64,000 nt of DNA from Mycolicibacterium moriokaense (GCF_003347205.1 NZ_QQBJ01000025.1:1-64000); one strand, 5' to 3'; counted from the stretch's first letter, positions 7,504 to 15,778 are shown. A program made the numbers and translations. Notes: a model not told the origin generated them from the letters alone.

Positions 7504-8657
7504 GCCCAGTGAGCATCTGGCACACCCCCGAACGCGAAGAGCTGCGAAAGTCGGTGCGCGCGTTCGCCGAACGCGAGGTGCTGCCGCACGCCGACGAGTG
7601 GGAGCGCTCCGGCATGCTGCCCCGGGAGTTGCACCTCAAGGCGGGCGAGGCGGGCCTGCTGGGCGCCGGTCTGCCCGAAGGCGTCGGCGGTGGCGGCGGC
7701 GACGGCGCCGACGCGGTGATCATCTGCGAGGAGATGCACTACTCGGGGGCGCCCGGCGGCGTGTTCGCGTCGCTGTTCACCTGCGGCATAGCGGTTCCGC
7801 ACATGATCGCCTCCGGCGATCAGCGGTTGATCGACACCTACGTCCGGCCGACGCTGCGCGGCGAGAAGATCGGGTCGCTGGCGATCACCGAACCCGGCGG
7901 CGGTTCCGACGTCGGGCACCTCACCACCAAGGCCGTCAGGGACGGCGACGACTACATCATCAACGGCGCCAAGACCTACATCACCTCGGGCGTGCGCGCC
8001 GACTTCGTGGTGACCGCCGCCCGCACGGGCGGGCCCGGCGCGGCGGGTGTTTCGCTGATCGTCGTCGACAAGGACACACCGGGCTTCGAGGTCAGCCGCA
8101 AGCTCGACAAGATGGGCTGGCGCTCCTCCGACACCGCCGAACTGTCCTATACCGACGTGCGCGTGCCAGCCGCGAACCTGATCGGCCAGGAGAACACCGG
8201 CTTCGTTCAGATCGCGGGCGCGTTCGTGTCCGAGCGCGTCGGCCTGGCCGCGCAGGCGTACGCGAGCGCTCAGCGCTGCCTGGACCTGACGGTCGAATGG
8301 TGCCGAAACCGCGAGACGTTCGGAAAGCCGTTGATATCGCGGCAGTCCGTGCAGAACACACTCTCGGAGATGGCGCGGCGCGTCGACGTGGCGCGCGTGT
8401 ACACCCGCAGCCTGGTCGAGCGGCAGCTGGCGGGCGAGACGAATTTGATCACCGAGGTGTGCTTCGCCAAGAACACCGCCGTCGAGGCCGGAGAGTGGGT
8501 CGCCAACCAGGCGGTGCAGCTCTTCGGCGGGATGGGATACATGACCGAATCCGAAGTCGAACGCCAGTACCGCGACATGCGAATCCTCGGGATCGGTGGC
8601 GGCACAACCGAAATCCTCGCCTCGCTGGCCGCCAAGACGCTGGGATATCAGTCATGA
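7500..8657 (+). CDS. fadE13: Acyl-CoA dehydrogenase FadE13
   Basis: 385-aa FAD-dependent acyl-CoA dehydrogenase with the usual N-terminal helical, middle sheet (FAD loop ITEPGGGSDVGH) and C-terminal helical domains. The usual catalytic Glu near the C-terminus is missing: the motif reads GIGGGTTEI where most members have Tyr-Glu-Gly-Thr. A Glu at 245 (FVSERVGLAA) aligns with the alternative catalytic Glu of isovaleryl-CoA dehydrogenase. This suggests a branched or long substrate. The ATG overlaps the AtuA stop; the stop overlaps the accD2 ATG. Confidence 0.9.
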   Translation: MSPVSIWHTPEREELRKSVRAFAEREVLPHADEWERSGMLPRELHLKAGEAGLLGAGLPEGVGGGGGDGADAVIICEEMHYSGAPGGVFASLFTCGIAVPHMIASGDQRLIDTYVRPTLRGEKIGSLAITEPGGGSDVGHLTTKAVRDGDDYIINGAKTYITSGVRADFVVTAARTGGPGAAGVSLIVVDKDTPGFEVSRKLDKMGWRSSDTAELSYTDVRVPAANLIGQENTGFVQIAGAFVSERVGLAAQAYASAQRCLDLTVEWCRNRETFGKPLISRQSVQNTLSEMARRVDVARVYTRSLVERQLAGETNLITEVCFAKNTAVEAGEWVANQAVQLFGGMGYMTESEVERQYRDMRILGIGGGTTEILASLAAKTLGYQS

Positions 8658-10348
8658 CGGTTAAGTCTGCTCTTCGCCCAAGTGGCTCATCGGTGCCGTC
8701 TGCTCTTCGCCCAAGTGGCTCATCGGTGCCGTCTGCTCTTCGCCCAAATGGCTCATCGGTGCTGAACTCGACGCTCGACGCCCGCTCGTCGGCCTACGCC
8801 GACGCCGCGGAGGCGATGTCGGCCAAGCTGGCCGAACTGGAGGCCGAGCACGCCAAGGCACTGGCGGGCGGCGGCGAGAAGTACGTCAAACGCCACCACG
8901 ACCGCGGCAAGATGACCCCGCGCGAACGCATCGAGATGCTGATCGACCCGGACTCGCCGTTCCTCGAACTGAGCCCGCTGGCCGCCTACGGCACCAATTA
9001 TCAGGTGGGCGCCAGCGTCGTGACCGGCATCGGCGTCGTCGAGGGCGTCGAGTGCGTGATCAACGCCAGCGACCCGACCGTCAAGGGCGGCACGAGCAAC
9101 CAGTGGACGATCCGTAAAGGGTTCCGCGCCAACCAGATCGCCAGGGAGAACCGGCTGCCGCTGATCTCGCTCGTGGAGTCCGGCGGGGCGGACCTCACGG
9201 TGCAGAAGGAGATCTTCATCCCCGGCGGTCAACAGTTCCGCGACCTGACGCAGCTGTCGGCCGCAGGCATCCCGACCGTCGCGCTGGTGTTCGGCAACTC
9301 GACCGCGGGTGGGGCCTACATCCCGGGCATGTCCGATCACGTCGTGATGATCAAGGAACGCTCGAAGGTGTTCCTGGCCGGGCCGCCGCTGGTGAAGATG
9401 GCCACCGGCGAGGAATCCGACGACGAGTCGCTGGGCGGCGCCGAGATGCACGCCCGCACCTCGGGTCTGGCCGACTACTTCGCCGTCGACGAACTCGACT
9501 GCATCCGGATCGGACGCCGGATCGTGGCGCGACTCAACTGGCACAAGCAGGGCCCGACCCCGGGACCGGTGACCGAACCGCTCTACGACGCCGAGGAACT
9601 GCTCGGCATCGTGCCGTCTGATCTGCGCATCCCGTTCGACCCGCGCGACGTCATCGCCCGCATCGTCGACGGATCTGAGTTCGACGAGTTCAAACCGATG
9701 TACGGGTCGTCGCTGGTGACCGGGTGGGCGTCGCTTCACGGCTATCCGATCGGCATCCTGGCCAACCACCGCGGCGTGCTGTTCAGCGAGGAGTCGCAGA
9801 AGGCCACCCAGTTCATCCAGCTCGCCAACCGCTCGGACACGCCACTGTTGTTCCTGCACAACACCACCGGATACATGGTCGGCAAGCAGTACGAGGAACG
9901 CGGGATGATCAAGCACGGCTCGATGATGATCAACGCTGTGTCCAACTCGACGGTGCCGCACCTCTCGCTGCTGATCGGTGCCTCCTACGGCGCGGGCCAC
10001 TACGGCATGTGCGGACGCGCGTACAACCCGCGGTTCCTGTTCGCCTGGCCCAGCGCCAAATCCGCGGTGATGGGCGGTGCGCAACTGGCCGGCGTGCTCT
10101 CGATCGTCAACCGGGCGGCCACCGAGGCGCGCGGCCAGCAGGTGGACGAGGAGGCCGACGCCGCGATGCGGGCGGCGGTGGAGGGCCAGATCGAGGCCGA
10201 GTCGCTGCCGATGTTGCTGTCCGGAATGCTCTACGACGACGGCGTCATCGACCCGCGCGATACCCGCACCGTGCTCGGAATGTGTTTGTCCGCCATCGCC
10301 AATCGCCCGATCAAGGGGACGTCGAACTTCGGCGTCTTCCGGATGTGA
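8654..10348 (+). CDS. accD2: Acyl-CoA carboxylase beta subunit AccD2
   Basis: Biotin-dependent carboxyltransferase subunit with two crotonase-fold halves; oxyanion Gly motifs GNSTAGGAYIPGMSD and GASYGAGHYGMCGRAY are present. From the ATG that overlaps the fadE13 stop it is 564 aa, with an extra N-terminal stretch made of three 11-residue repeats (SALRPSGSSVP). A GTG at 8759 (VLNSTLD...) would give 529 aa, the M. tuberculosis length as I recall it, and matches the family N-terminus, but has no ribosome site. Coupling to fadE13 favours the ATG. Works with AccA2, probably carboxylating a branched enoyl-CoA such as geranyl- or methylcrotonyl-CoA; the substrate is not shown by sequence. Confidence 0.92.
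   Translation: MTVKSALRPSGSSVPSALRPSGSSVPSALRPNGSSVLNSTLDARSSAYADAAEAMSAKLAELEAEHAKALAGGGEKYVKRHHDRGKMTPRERIEMLIDPDSPFLELSPLAAYGTNYQVGASVVTGIGVVEGVECVINASDPTVKGGTSNQWTIRKGFRANQIARENRLPLISLVESGGADLTVQKEIFIPGGQQFRDLTQLSAAGIPTVALVFGNSTAGGAYIPGMSDHVVMIKERSKVFLAGPPLVKMATGEESDDESLGGAEMHARTSGLADYFAVDELDCIRIGRRIVARLNWHKQGPTPGPVTEPLYDAEELLGIVPSDLRIPFDPRDVIARIVDGSEFDEFKPMYGSSLVTGWASLHGYPIGILANHRGVLFSEESQKATQFIQLANRSDTPLLFLHNTTGYMVGKQYEERGMIKHGSMMINAVSNSTVPHLSLLIGASYGAGHYGMCGRAYNPRFLFAWPSAKSAVMGGAQLAGVLSIVNRAATEARGQQVDEEADAAMRAAVEGQIEAESLPMLLSGMLYDDGVIDPRDTRTVLGMCLSAIANRPIKGTSNFGVFRM
8666..8764 (+). repeat. 33-bp tandem repeat, three copies, in frame
   Basis: Units at 8666-8698, 8699-8731 and 8732-8764. 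The first two are identical; the third differs at two bases. Each encodes an 11-residue unit (SALRPSGSSVP) at the extreme 5' end of accD2. The unit length is a multiple of three, so changes in copy number keep the frame. Confidence 0.95.
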
Positions 10349-10355
10349 GGCTCAC

Positions 10356-12290
10356 ATGATCGCACGAGTCTTGGTCGCCAACCGCGGTGAGATCGCGCGC
10401 CGGGTGTTCGCCACCTGCCGTCGTCTCGGCGTGGCCACCGTCGCTGTTTACACCGACCCCGATGCTCGCTCCCCGCACGTCGCCGAGGCCGATGCCCGCG
10501 TGCGCTTGGACGGCCGCAACGGCTACCTCGATGCGCAGCAGTTGATCGCGGCGGCGCGCGCATCCGACGCCGATGCCGTTCACCCCGGGTACGGATTCCT
10601 CTCGGAGAACGCCGATTTCGCCGCCGCGGTACTGAACGCGGGCTTGACGTGGATCGGTCCGCCGGTCGCCGCGGTGGCCGCGATGGGTTCCAAGATCGAG
10701 GCGAAGAAGATGATGGCCGCCGCGGGTGTGCCCGTGCTGGACGAACTCGACCCCGACACTGTGACCGCCGAGCAGTTGCCCGTGCTGATCAAGGCGTCCG
10801 CGGGCGGCGGCGGTCGCGGCATGCGGGTGGTCCGCGACCTGTCGGAACTGCCCGCGCAGGTGGAGGCGGCACGCCGCGAGGCGCAGTCGGCGTTCGGCGA
10901 TCCAACGGTGTTCTGCGAGCGCTACCTGGCCACTGGCCACCACGTCGAGGTCCAGGTGCTCGCCGACGAGCACGGCACTGTGTGGGCGGTCGGCGAGCGC
11001 GAGTGCTCGATCCAGCGGCGTCACCAGAAGATCATCGAAGAGGCGCCGTCCCCGCTCGTCGAGCGCACTCCGGGCATGCGCGACAAGCTGTTCGACGCAG
11101 CGCGGCTGGCGGCCGGCGCGATCGGCTACACCGGCGCGGGCACCGTCGAGTTCATGGCCGATGAGGCAGGCGACTTCTTCTTCCTCGAGATGAACACCCG
11201 CCTGCAGGTCGAACACCCGGTGACCGAGGAGACCACCGGCCTCGACCTCGTCGCGCTGCAACTGCACGTCGCGGACGGCGGCCGGCTGGATCCGGAACCC
11301 CCGCCGTCACGCGGGTCGTCGATCGAGGCTCGGCTGTACGCCGAGGATCCCGCGAAGGGCTGGCAGCCGCAGGCCGGACCCGTGCACCACTTCGCGGTGC
11401 CTGCGAACGTTCGACTCGACACCGGGATCGTCGACGGGTCGGAAGTATCGGTGTTCTACGACCCGATGATCGCCAAGGTCATCTCCTACGCGCCGACGCG
11501 ACGGCAGGCCGCCGGCGTGTTGGCCGATGCGCTGGCGCGCACCCGCATTCACGGCGTGCGTACCAACCGCGACCTTCTGGTCAACGTGCTGCGCCACCCC
11601 GCATTTGTCGATGGGGCGACCGACACCGCGTTCTTCGACACCCACGGTCTGCCCGAGTTGGCCGCGCCGCTCGCCGACGCGCGTGCCGTCGAGTTGTCCG
11701 CGCTGGCCGCCGCGCTGGCCGATGCCGCCGAGAATCGATCCACGGCAACGGTATTCGCCGCCGCGCCCAGCGGGTGGCGCAACGTCGCATCCGGCTTCCA
11801 GAGCAAGTCCTACACGGACAGCGCAGGCGAGACGCACGACGTCCGCTACCGCTTCACCCGCGACGGCGTGGCGGTGGCGGATCGCGACGACGTGCGCCTG
11901 GTGTCGTCGTCGCCCGATCATGTGGTGCTCTCGGTGGACGGCGTGGACCGCCCCTTCGACGTCGCGCGATACGGCGAGGACGTCTTCGTCGACTCGCCGC
12001 TGGGTCCGGTGCACCTGGTCGCGGCGCCCCGCTTTCCCGATCCGACGGCCGCACTCGCGCACGGGTCACTGTTGGCGCCGATGCCTGGTTCGGTGCTGCG
12101 CATCGGTGCCGCCGTGGGCGACAGCGTCACCGCGGGCCAGCCGCTGATCTGGATGGAAGCCATGAAGATGGAGCACACCGTGGTCGCGCCGGGCGACGGC
12201 GTGCTCGCCGAACTCAATGTCGAAGCAGGACAACAGGTCGATGTCGGCGCGGTACTCGCGCGCGTGGACGAAGAAGGAGACACCCAGTGA
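10356..12290 (+). CDS. accA2: Acyl-CoA carboxylase alpha subunit AccA2 (biotin carboxylase + BCCP)
   Basis: 644 aa. Domains in order: biotin carboxylase N-terminal (1-110, MIARVLVANRGEIARRVF), ATP-grasp with the glycine loop KASAGGGGRGMRVV, biotin carboxylase C-terminal (to about 440), a linker/BT domain, and a biotinyl domain with Lys604 in the EAMKMEH motif. It carboxylates biotin with ATP and bicarbonate for AccD2. Start ATG lies 7 nt after accD2 with GTGAGG upstream. The gene ends overlapping the GTG of fadE12. The pairing resembles AtuF/AtuC and LiuD/LiuB. Confidence 0.94.
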   Translation: MIARVLVANRGEIARRVFATCRRLGVATVAVYTDPDARSPHVAEADARVRLDGRNGYLDAQQLIAAARASDADAVHPGYGFLSENADFAAAVLNAGLTWIGPPVAAVAAMGSKIEAKKMMAAAGVPVLDELDPDTVTAEQLPVLIKASAGGGGRGMRVVRDLSELPAQVEAARREAQSAFGDPTVFCERYLATGHHVEVQVLADEHGTVWAVGERECSIQRRHQKIIEEAPSPLVERTPGMRDKLFDAARLAAGAIGYTGAGTVEFMADEAGDFFFLEMNTRLQVEHPVTEETTGLDLVALQLHVADGGRLDPEPPPSRGSSIEARLYAEDPAKGWQPQAGPVHHFAVPANVRLDTGIVDGSEVSVFYDPMIAKVISYAPTRRQAAGVLADALARTRIHGVRTNRDLLVNVLRHPAFVDGATDTAFFDTHGLPELAAPLADARAVELSALAAALADAAENRSTATVFAAAPSGWRNVASGFQSKSYTDSAGETHDVRYRFTRDGVAVADRDDVRLVSSSPDHVVLSVDGVDRPFDVARYGEDVFVDSPLGPVHLVAAPRFPDPTAALAHGSLLAPMPGSVLRIGAAVGDSVTAGQPLIWMEAMKMEHTVVAPGDGVLAELNVEAGQQVDVGAVLARVDEEGDTQ

Positions 12291-13459
12291 TCCAGACGGA
12301 AAACGGCTTCATCGAGAGCGAAGAGCGTCAAGCGCTGCGCAAGTCGGTGGCGGCGATGGCCGCCAACTACGGCCAGGACTACTACCTGGAGAAGGCGCGC
12401 GCCGACCAGCACACCGACGAATTGTGGTACGAGGCAGGCAAACTCGGCTTCATCGGGGTCAACCTGCCCGAGGAGTACGGCGGCGGCGGCGCGGGCATGT
12501 ACGAGCTGTCCATCGTCATGGAGGAGATGTCGGCCGGCGGTTGCCCGCTGTTGCTGATGGTGGTCTCCCCCGCCATCAACGGCACGATCATCAGCAAGTT
12601 CGGCACCGACGACCAGAAGAAGCGGTGGCTGCCCGGGATCGCCGACGGCTCGATCACCATGGCGTTCGCGATCACCGAACCCGACGCGGGCAGCAACAGC
12701 CACCGGATCACCACCACCGCACGACGCGACGGCAGCGACTGGCTCCTCAACGGCCAGAAGGTCTACATCTCCGGCGTCGATCAGGCGCAGGCGGTGCTGG
12801 TCGTCGGCCGCACCGAGGACCACAAGACGGGCAACCTCAAACCCGCGCTGTTCATCGTGCCGACGGACACTCCCGGCTTCACGTGGACGAAGATCGACAT
12901 GGAGATCGTCAGCCCCGAGAACCAGTTCCAGGTGTTCCTCGACGACGTCCGGCTACCATCGGACGCGCTGGTGGGCTCCGAGGACGCCGCGATCGCCCAA
13001 CTGTTCGCCGGGCTGAACCCCGAACGGATCATGGGGGCCGCCAGCGCGGTGGGCATGGGCCGCTTCGCGATCAACAAGGCCGTCGACTACGTCAAGACGC
13101 GACAGGTCTGGAAGACGCCGATCGGGGCGCACCAGGGATTGTCACATCCGTTGGCGCAGAACCACATCGAGGTCGAGCTCGCCAAGCTGATGATGCAGAA
13201 GGCCGCCACACTGTACGACGCGGGCGACGACGTCGGCGCGGCCGAGGCGGCGAACATGGCCAAGTACGCGGCAGGCGAGGCGTCGGTGCGCGCCGTCGAC
13301 CAGGCCGTCCAGTCGCTGGGCGGCAACGGGCTGACCAAGGAGTACGGCATCGCCGCGGCGGTGACGGCGTCGAAGCTGGCCCGCATCGCACCGGTCAGCC
13401 GCGAGATGGTGCTCAACTTCGTCGCGCAGACGTCGTTGGGTCTGCCACGCTCTTACTGA
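12287..13459 (+). CDS. fadE12: Acyl-CoA dehydrogenase FadE12
   Basis: 390 aa from a GTG that overlaps the accA2 stop and is preceded by AAGGAGA. Full-length acyl-CoA dehydrogenase with the FAD loop ITEPDAGSNSHRI. As in FadE13, the usual C-terminal Glu is replaced (RIAPVSREM), and Glu246 (LNPERIMGAA) is the candidate base, as in isovaleryl-CoA dehydrogenase. Two such enzymes in one operon could oxidise successive intermediates of one branched substrate. The stop and the next start share one base (TGATG). Confidence 0.9.
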   Translation: MIQTENGFIESEERQALRKSVAAMAANYGQDYYLEKARADQHTDELWYEAGKLGFIGVNLPEEYGGGGAGMYELSIVMEEMSAGGCPLLLMVVSPAINGTIISKFGTDDQKKRWLPGIADGSITMAFAITEPDAGSNSHRITTTARRDGSDWLLNGQKVYISGVDQAQAVLVVGRTEDHKTGNLKPALFIVPTDTPGFTWTKIDMEIVSPENQFQVFLDDVRLPSDALVGSEDAAIAQLFAGLNPERIMGAASAVGMGRFAINKAVDYVKTRQVWKTPIGAHQGLSHPLAQNHIEVELAKLMMQKAATLYDAGDDVGAAEAANMAKYAAGEASVRAVDQAVQSLGGNGLTKEYGIAAAVTASKLARIAPVSREMVLNFVAQTSLGLPRSY

Positions 13460-14226
13460 TGAGCACTCTGGTCCACTACACCGTCAACGGCCCCGTCGCG
13501 CGTCTGACGCTCGACTCCCCGGACAACCGCAACGCGTTGTCCAAGAGATTGGTCGACCAGTTGCGTCAGGGCCTCTGCGATGCCTCGGACGACTCGTCGG
13601 TGCGGGCGGTGGTGCTGACCCACACCGGCGGGACGTTCTGCGCGGGGGCGGACCTGTCGGAGGCCAGCGGCGGCGACGCCGCCGAGACCGTCGCCGACAA
13701 CGCGCGCCAGCTGACGTCGGTGCTGCGCTCGATACTCGAGATGCCGCAGCCGGTGATCGGCGCGATCGACGGGCATGTGCGGGCCGGCGGGCTGGGGCTC
13801 GTCGGGGCGTGCGACATCGTGGTGGCGGGACGAAGCAGCACCTTCGCGCTGACGGAGGCCCGGATCGGGGTGGCGCCGTCGATCATTTCGCTGACTCTGC
13901 TGCCGAAGATGTCCGCACGGGCCGCGGGGCGGTATTTCGTGACGGGTGAGAAGTTCGGTGCCGACGAGGCCGCCGAGATCGGCCTGGTGACGCTGGCGGC
14001 CGACGACGTGGACGATGCTGTGAGAACGCTGACAGGAGAGATCGTGAAGGGCTCGCCGCAGGGCCTTGCTGCGTCGAAGGCGCTGACCACCGCCCCCATC
14101 TTGAATGCATTCGATGCCCGCGCCGAGGCTCTGACCAGGCAGTCTGCCGAACTTTTCGTTTCTGAGCAGGCACGCGAGGGCATGCTGTCGTTTTTGCAGA
14201 AACGCCCGCCGAACTGGCTTCAGTAG
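13459..14226 (+). CDS. echA7: Enoyl-CoA hydratase/isomerase family protein EchA7
   Basis: 255-aa crotonase-fold protein. It has the CoA/oxyanion segments FCAGADLSE and AIDGHVRAGGLGLVGACD, and a Glu in FALTEARIGVAP at the first catalytic Glu position of enoyl-CoA hydratases. The second Glu position is not conserved (VAPSIIS), as is common in glutaconyl-type hydratases. Last gene of the operon; in Pseudomonas the matching member (AtuE/LiuC) hydrates a glutaconyl-CoA product of the carboxylase. Substrate here is inferred. Confidence 0.88.
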   Translation: MSTLVHYTVNGPVARLTLDSPDNRNALSKRLVDQLRQGLCDASDDSSVRAVVLTHTGGTFCAGADLSEASGGDAAETVADNARQLTSVLRSILEMPQPVIGAIDGHVRAGGLGLVGACDIVVAGRSSTFALTEARIGVAPSIISLTLLPKMSARAAGRYFVTGEKFGADEAAEIGLVTLAADDVDDAVRTLTGEIVKGSPQGLAASKALTTAPILNAFDARAEALTRQSAELFVSEQAREGMLSFLQKRPPNWLQ

Positions 14227-14247
14227 CGCTCGACACCGCCGCCGAGA

Positions 14248-14262
14248 GCAAACAAAGTTTGC
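14248..14262. promoter_or_regulatory. Palindrome GCAAACAAAGTTTGC, copy 1
   Basis: Six-base arms (GCAAAC/GTTTGC) around AAA. It lies 22 bp after the echA7 stop. Similarity to copy 2 extends outside the palindrome (AGCAAACAAAGTTTGC then GAT and CGGT). No T tract follows, so it looks like a protein-binding site rather than a terminator. Confidence 0.55.
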
Positions 14263-14295
14263 CAGATTCGGTGTGAAACCCCCTCATAAAGTTGA

Positions 14296-14315
14296 CGTAG
14301 TGCCCTACGCGTGTC
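14296..14315. repeat. Motif CGTAGTGNNCTACGCGTGTC, copy 1
   Basis: CGTAGTGCCCTACGCGTGTC. The same 20-mer with two changes occurs at 35984-36003. The inner GTAG/CTAC arms are inverted, and in this copy an outer GTTGAC/GTCAAC pair extends the dyad. Confidence 0.55.
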
Positions 14316-14453
14316 AACGACACGCCGATCCGGTAGCCCCCGAGGGGTACCAAACGAGCGGTTTTCGGGCACCGCCGCGGCGGGCCCGAACAACAGTGAT
14401 GAAGTACGTCTCGACCAGGCAATTTGATCTAGATTGCGAGTTTTCTAGCTTTA

Positions 14454-14468
14454 GCAAACAAAGTTTGC
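14454..14468. promoter_or_regulatory. Palindrome GCAAACAAAGTTTGC, copy 2
   Basis: Identical to the palindrome at 14248-14262, in the same orientation 206 bp downstream. It is about 90 bp before the -10 of the secreted protein gene. Confidence 0.55.
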
Positions 14469-14533
14469 TGGATCGGTTCAGAGCCGACTCGGCTGGTCGG
14501 AAGGTGCTGACGCCGGAGATAATAAGAAAGCTC

Positions 14534-14564
14534 TTGCGCGATATGCCGAAGCATGGGCTATATT
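14534..14564 (+). promoter_or_regulatory. Promoter of the small secreted protein gene
   Basis: TATATT at 14559-14564 is a good -10. TTGCGC at 14534-14539 is a possible -35 with a long 19-bp spacer. This would give a leader of about 50 nt before the ATG at 14624. Confidence 0.45.
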
Positions 14565-14623
14565 GTGTTAACTGAACGGCGAGCGACCGCGGACCGATCA
14601 AAACTTCAAAACAAGGAGCGAGT

Positions 14624-14938
14624 ATGAAGATCAAGTCCATCGCGGCCGTTGGGGCCATGGGAGTGGGGCTGGGCTTCGCCAGCTTCGTCGCCGGCACCGG
14701 CACCGCCTCGGCCACGTGCAACACGCCGACGACCCCTCCGGCGGAACGTGTGTCATGCCTCGTGAACGCCGACCTCGCCACGTTCAAGGACAGCATCAGC
14801 CCCGCGAATAACATCAACACATTCCTGCATGGGACCACGGACTCGGACGGTAACAACGACGGCTTGGGCATCCTCGACCAGCCGCAGACCTTCGTGAACA
14901 GCCTGAAGGACTTTGCATCCGGACCGGTCGCTCCCTGA
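14624..14938 (+). CDS. Small secreted protein, two cysteines
   Basis: 104 aa with AAGGAGCGAGT before the ATG. The signal peptide (1-30) ends Thr-Ala-Ser-Ala, leaving a mature protein of about 74 residues with Cys32 and Cys45, which could form a disulphide. The middle is Asp/Asn-rich (TTDSDGNNDGLG) and the tail is GPVAP. I do not recognise the family. Own promoter in front and an intrinsic terminator just behind suggest a well expressed single gene. It lies in an AT-richer patch next to repeated motifs. Confidence 0.85.
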   Translation: MKIKSIAAVGAMGVGLGFASFVAGTGTASATCNTPTTPPAERVSCLVNADLATFKDSISPANNINTFLHGTTDSDGNNDGLGILDQPQTFVNSLKDFASGPVAP

Positions 14939-14951
14939 CATTCACAAAGTC

Positions 14952-14993
14952 AACGGGCACTTGCGCACACCGCGCGGGTGCCCGTTTTCTTTT
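14952..14993 (+). terminator. Intrinsic terminator after the secreted protein gene
   Basis: AACGGGCAC (14952-14960) pairs perfectly with GTGCCCGTT (14978-14986), followed by the T-rich run TTCTTTTG. It starts 13 nt after the stop codon. It is the only clear U-tract terminator I see in the window. Confidence 0.85.
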
Positions 14994-15019
14994 GTCGGCG
15001 CGTAGGCTCGCTCACACCT

Positions 15020-15778
15020 ATGGCTGACGTTCTCATCACCGGCGCGACCGGCACCCTCGGACATCGAGTCGTCGGTGAAGCCACCGAGGCCGGCCACAAA
15101 GTCCGTGCGCTGAGCCGCAAGTCGCACGTCGGCTACACCGGAGTGCATTGGGCGCAGGGCGACTTGCTCACCGGCCAAGGCATCGACGCGGCGCTGGACG
15201 GCATCGACACCGTCATCCACTGCGCCACCCAGGGCACCCGCGCCAAGGACGTCGACTCCGCCACCAACCTCGTCTCGGCCGCCCGCCGCGCGGGGACGGC
15301 CAACATCATCTATGTGTCGATCGCCGGCATCGACCGCATCCCGATGCCGTACTACAAGGCCAAGCTGCGAGTCGAGGAGGCACTGACGGCCTCGGGGCTG
15401 GGCCACACGATCATCCGTGTCACGCAGTTCCACGACCTGATCGAGACGATGTTCTCGGTGCAGCGCTTCTCACCCGCACTCATCGCGATCAAGGGAGTGC
15501 GTTTTCAGCCCATCGACACCCGGGACGTCGCCACCCACCTGGTGTCCCTCGTCGACAACGGACCGGCGGGTCGCGTCGACGACATCGGCGGTCCGGCGGT
15601 CGTCGACCACGACGAACTGGGCCGCACCTACCTGGCGTCGCGTCGCAGCCGTCGCCGCGTGGCGGCACTGCCATTGCCCGGTGGCATCGTCGCAGGTCTG
15701 AAGTCCGGCGCGAACCTCGTTCCGGCAAACCCGATCGGAACGATCGGCTTCGCGGAGTACCTGGCTCGATCTACATGA
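15020..15778 (+). CDS. NAD(P)-binding SDR-like oxidoreductase (NmrA type)
   Basis: 252 aa. It opens MADVLITGATGTLGHRVVGE with the glycine-rich dinucleotide motif at residues 7-13, and shows the atypical short-chain dehydrogenase pattern of the NAD(P)-binding/NmrA families. There is a Tyr-x-x-x-Lys-like YYKAKLR near residue 110. The substrate cannot be told. There is no ribosome site: TAGGCT lies 11 nt upstream of the ATG, so the mRNA is probably leaderless. The same CGTAGGCTCG-TCAC element precedes the next gene. Confidence 0.8.
   Translation: MADVLITGATGTLGHRVVGEATEAGHKVRALSRKSHVGYTGVHWAQGDLLTGQGIDAALDGIDTVIHCATQGTRAKDVDSATNLVSAARRAGTANIIYVSIAGIDRIPMPYYKAKLRVEEALTASGLGHTIIRVTQFHDLIETMFSVQRFSPALIAIKGVRFQPIDTRDVATHLVSLVDNGPAGRVDDIGGPAVVDHDELGRTYLASRRSRRRVAALPLPGGIVAGLKSGANLVPANPIGTIGFAEYLARST

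Larger units (their letters stand above)
14227..14623. promoter_or_regulatory. AT-richer 397-bp intergenic region with duplicated motifs
   Basis: This gap is visibly less GC-rich than its surroundings. It holds two copies of a 15-bp palindrome (14248-14262 and 14454-14468), one copy of a 20-bp motif seen again at 35984-36003, and the promoter of the secreted protein that follows. A 100-codon plus-strand frame (14273-14575) crosses all of these and is not called. Confidence 0.6.

Noticed and set aside
14273-14575. 100-codon plus-strand frame in the AT-richer gap
   Set aside because: No ribosome site, unusual composition, and it crosses two palindromes and the promoter of the next gene.
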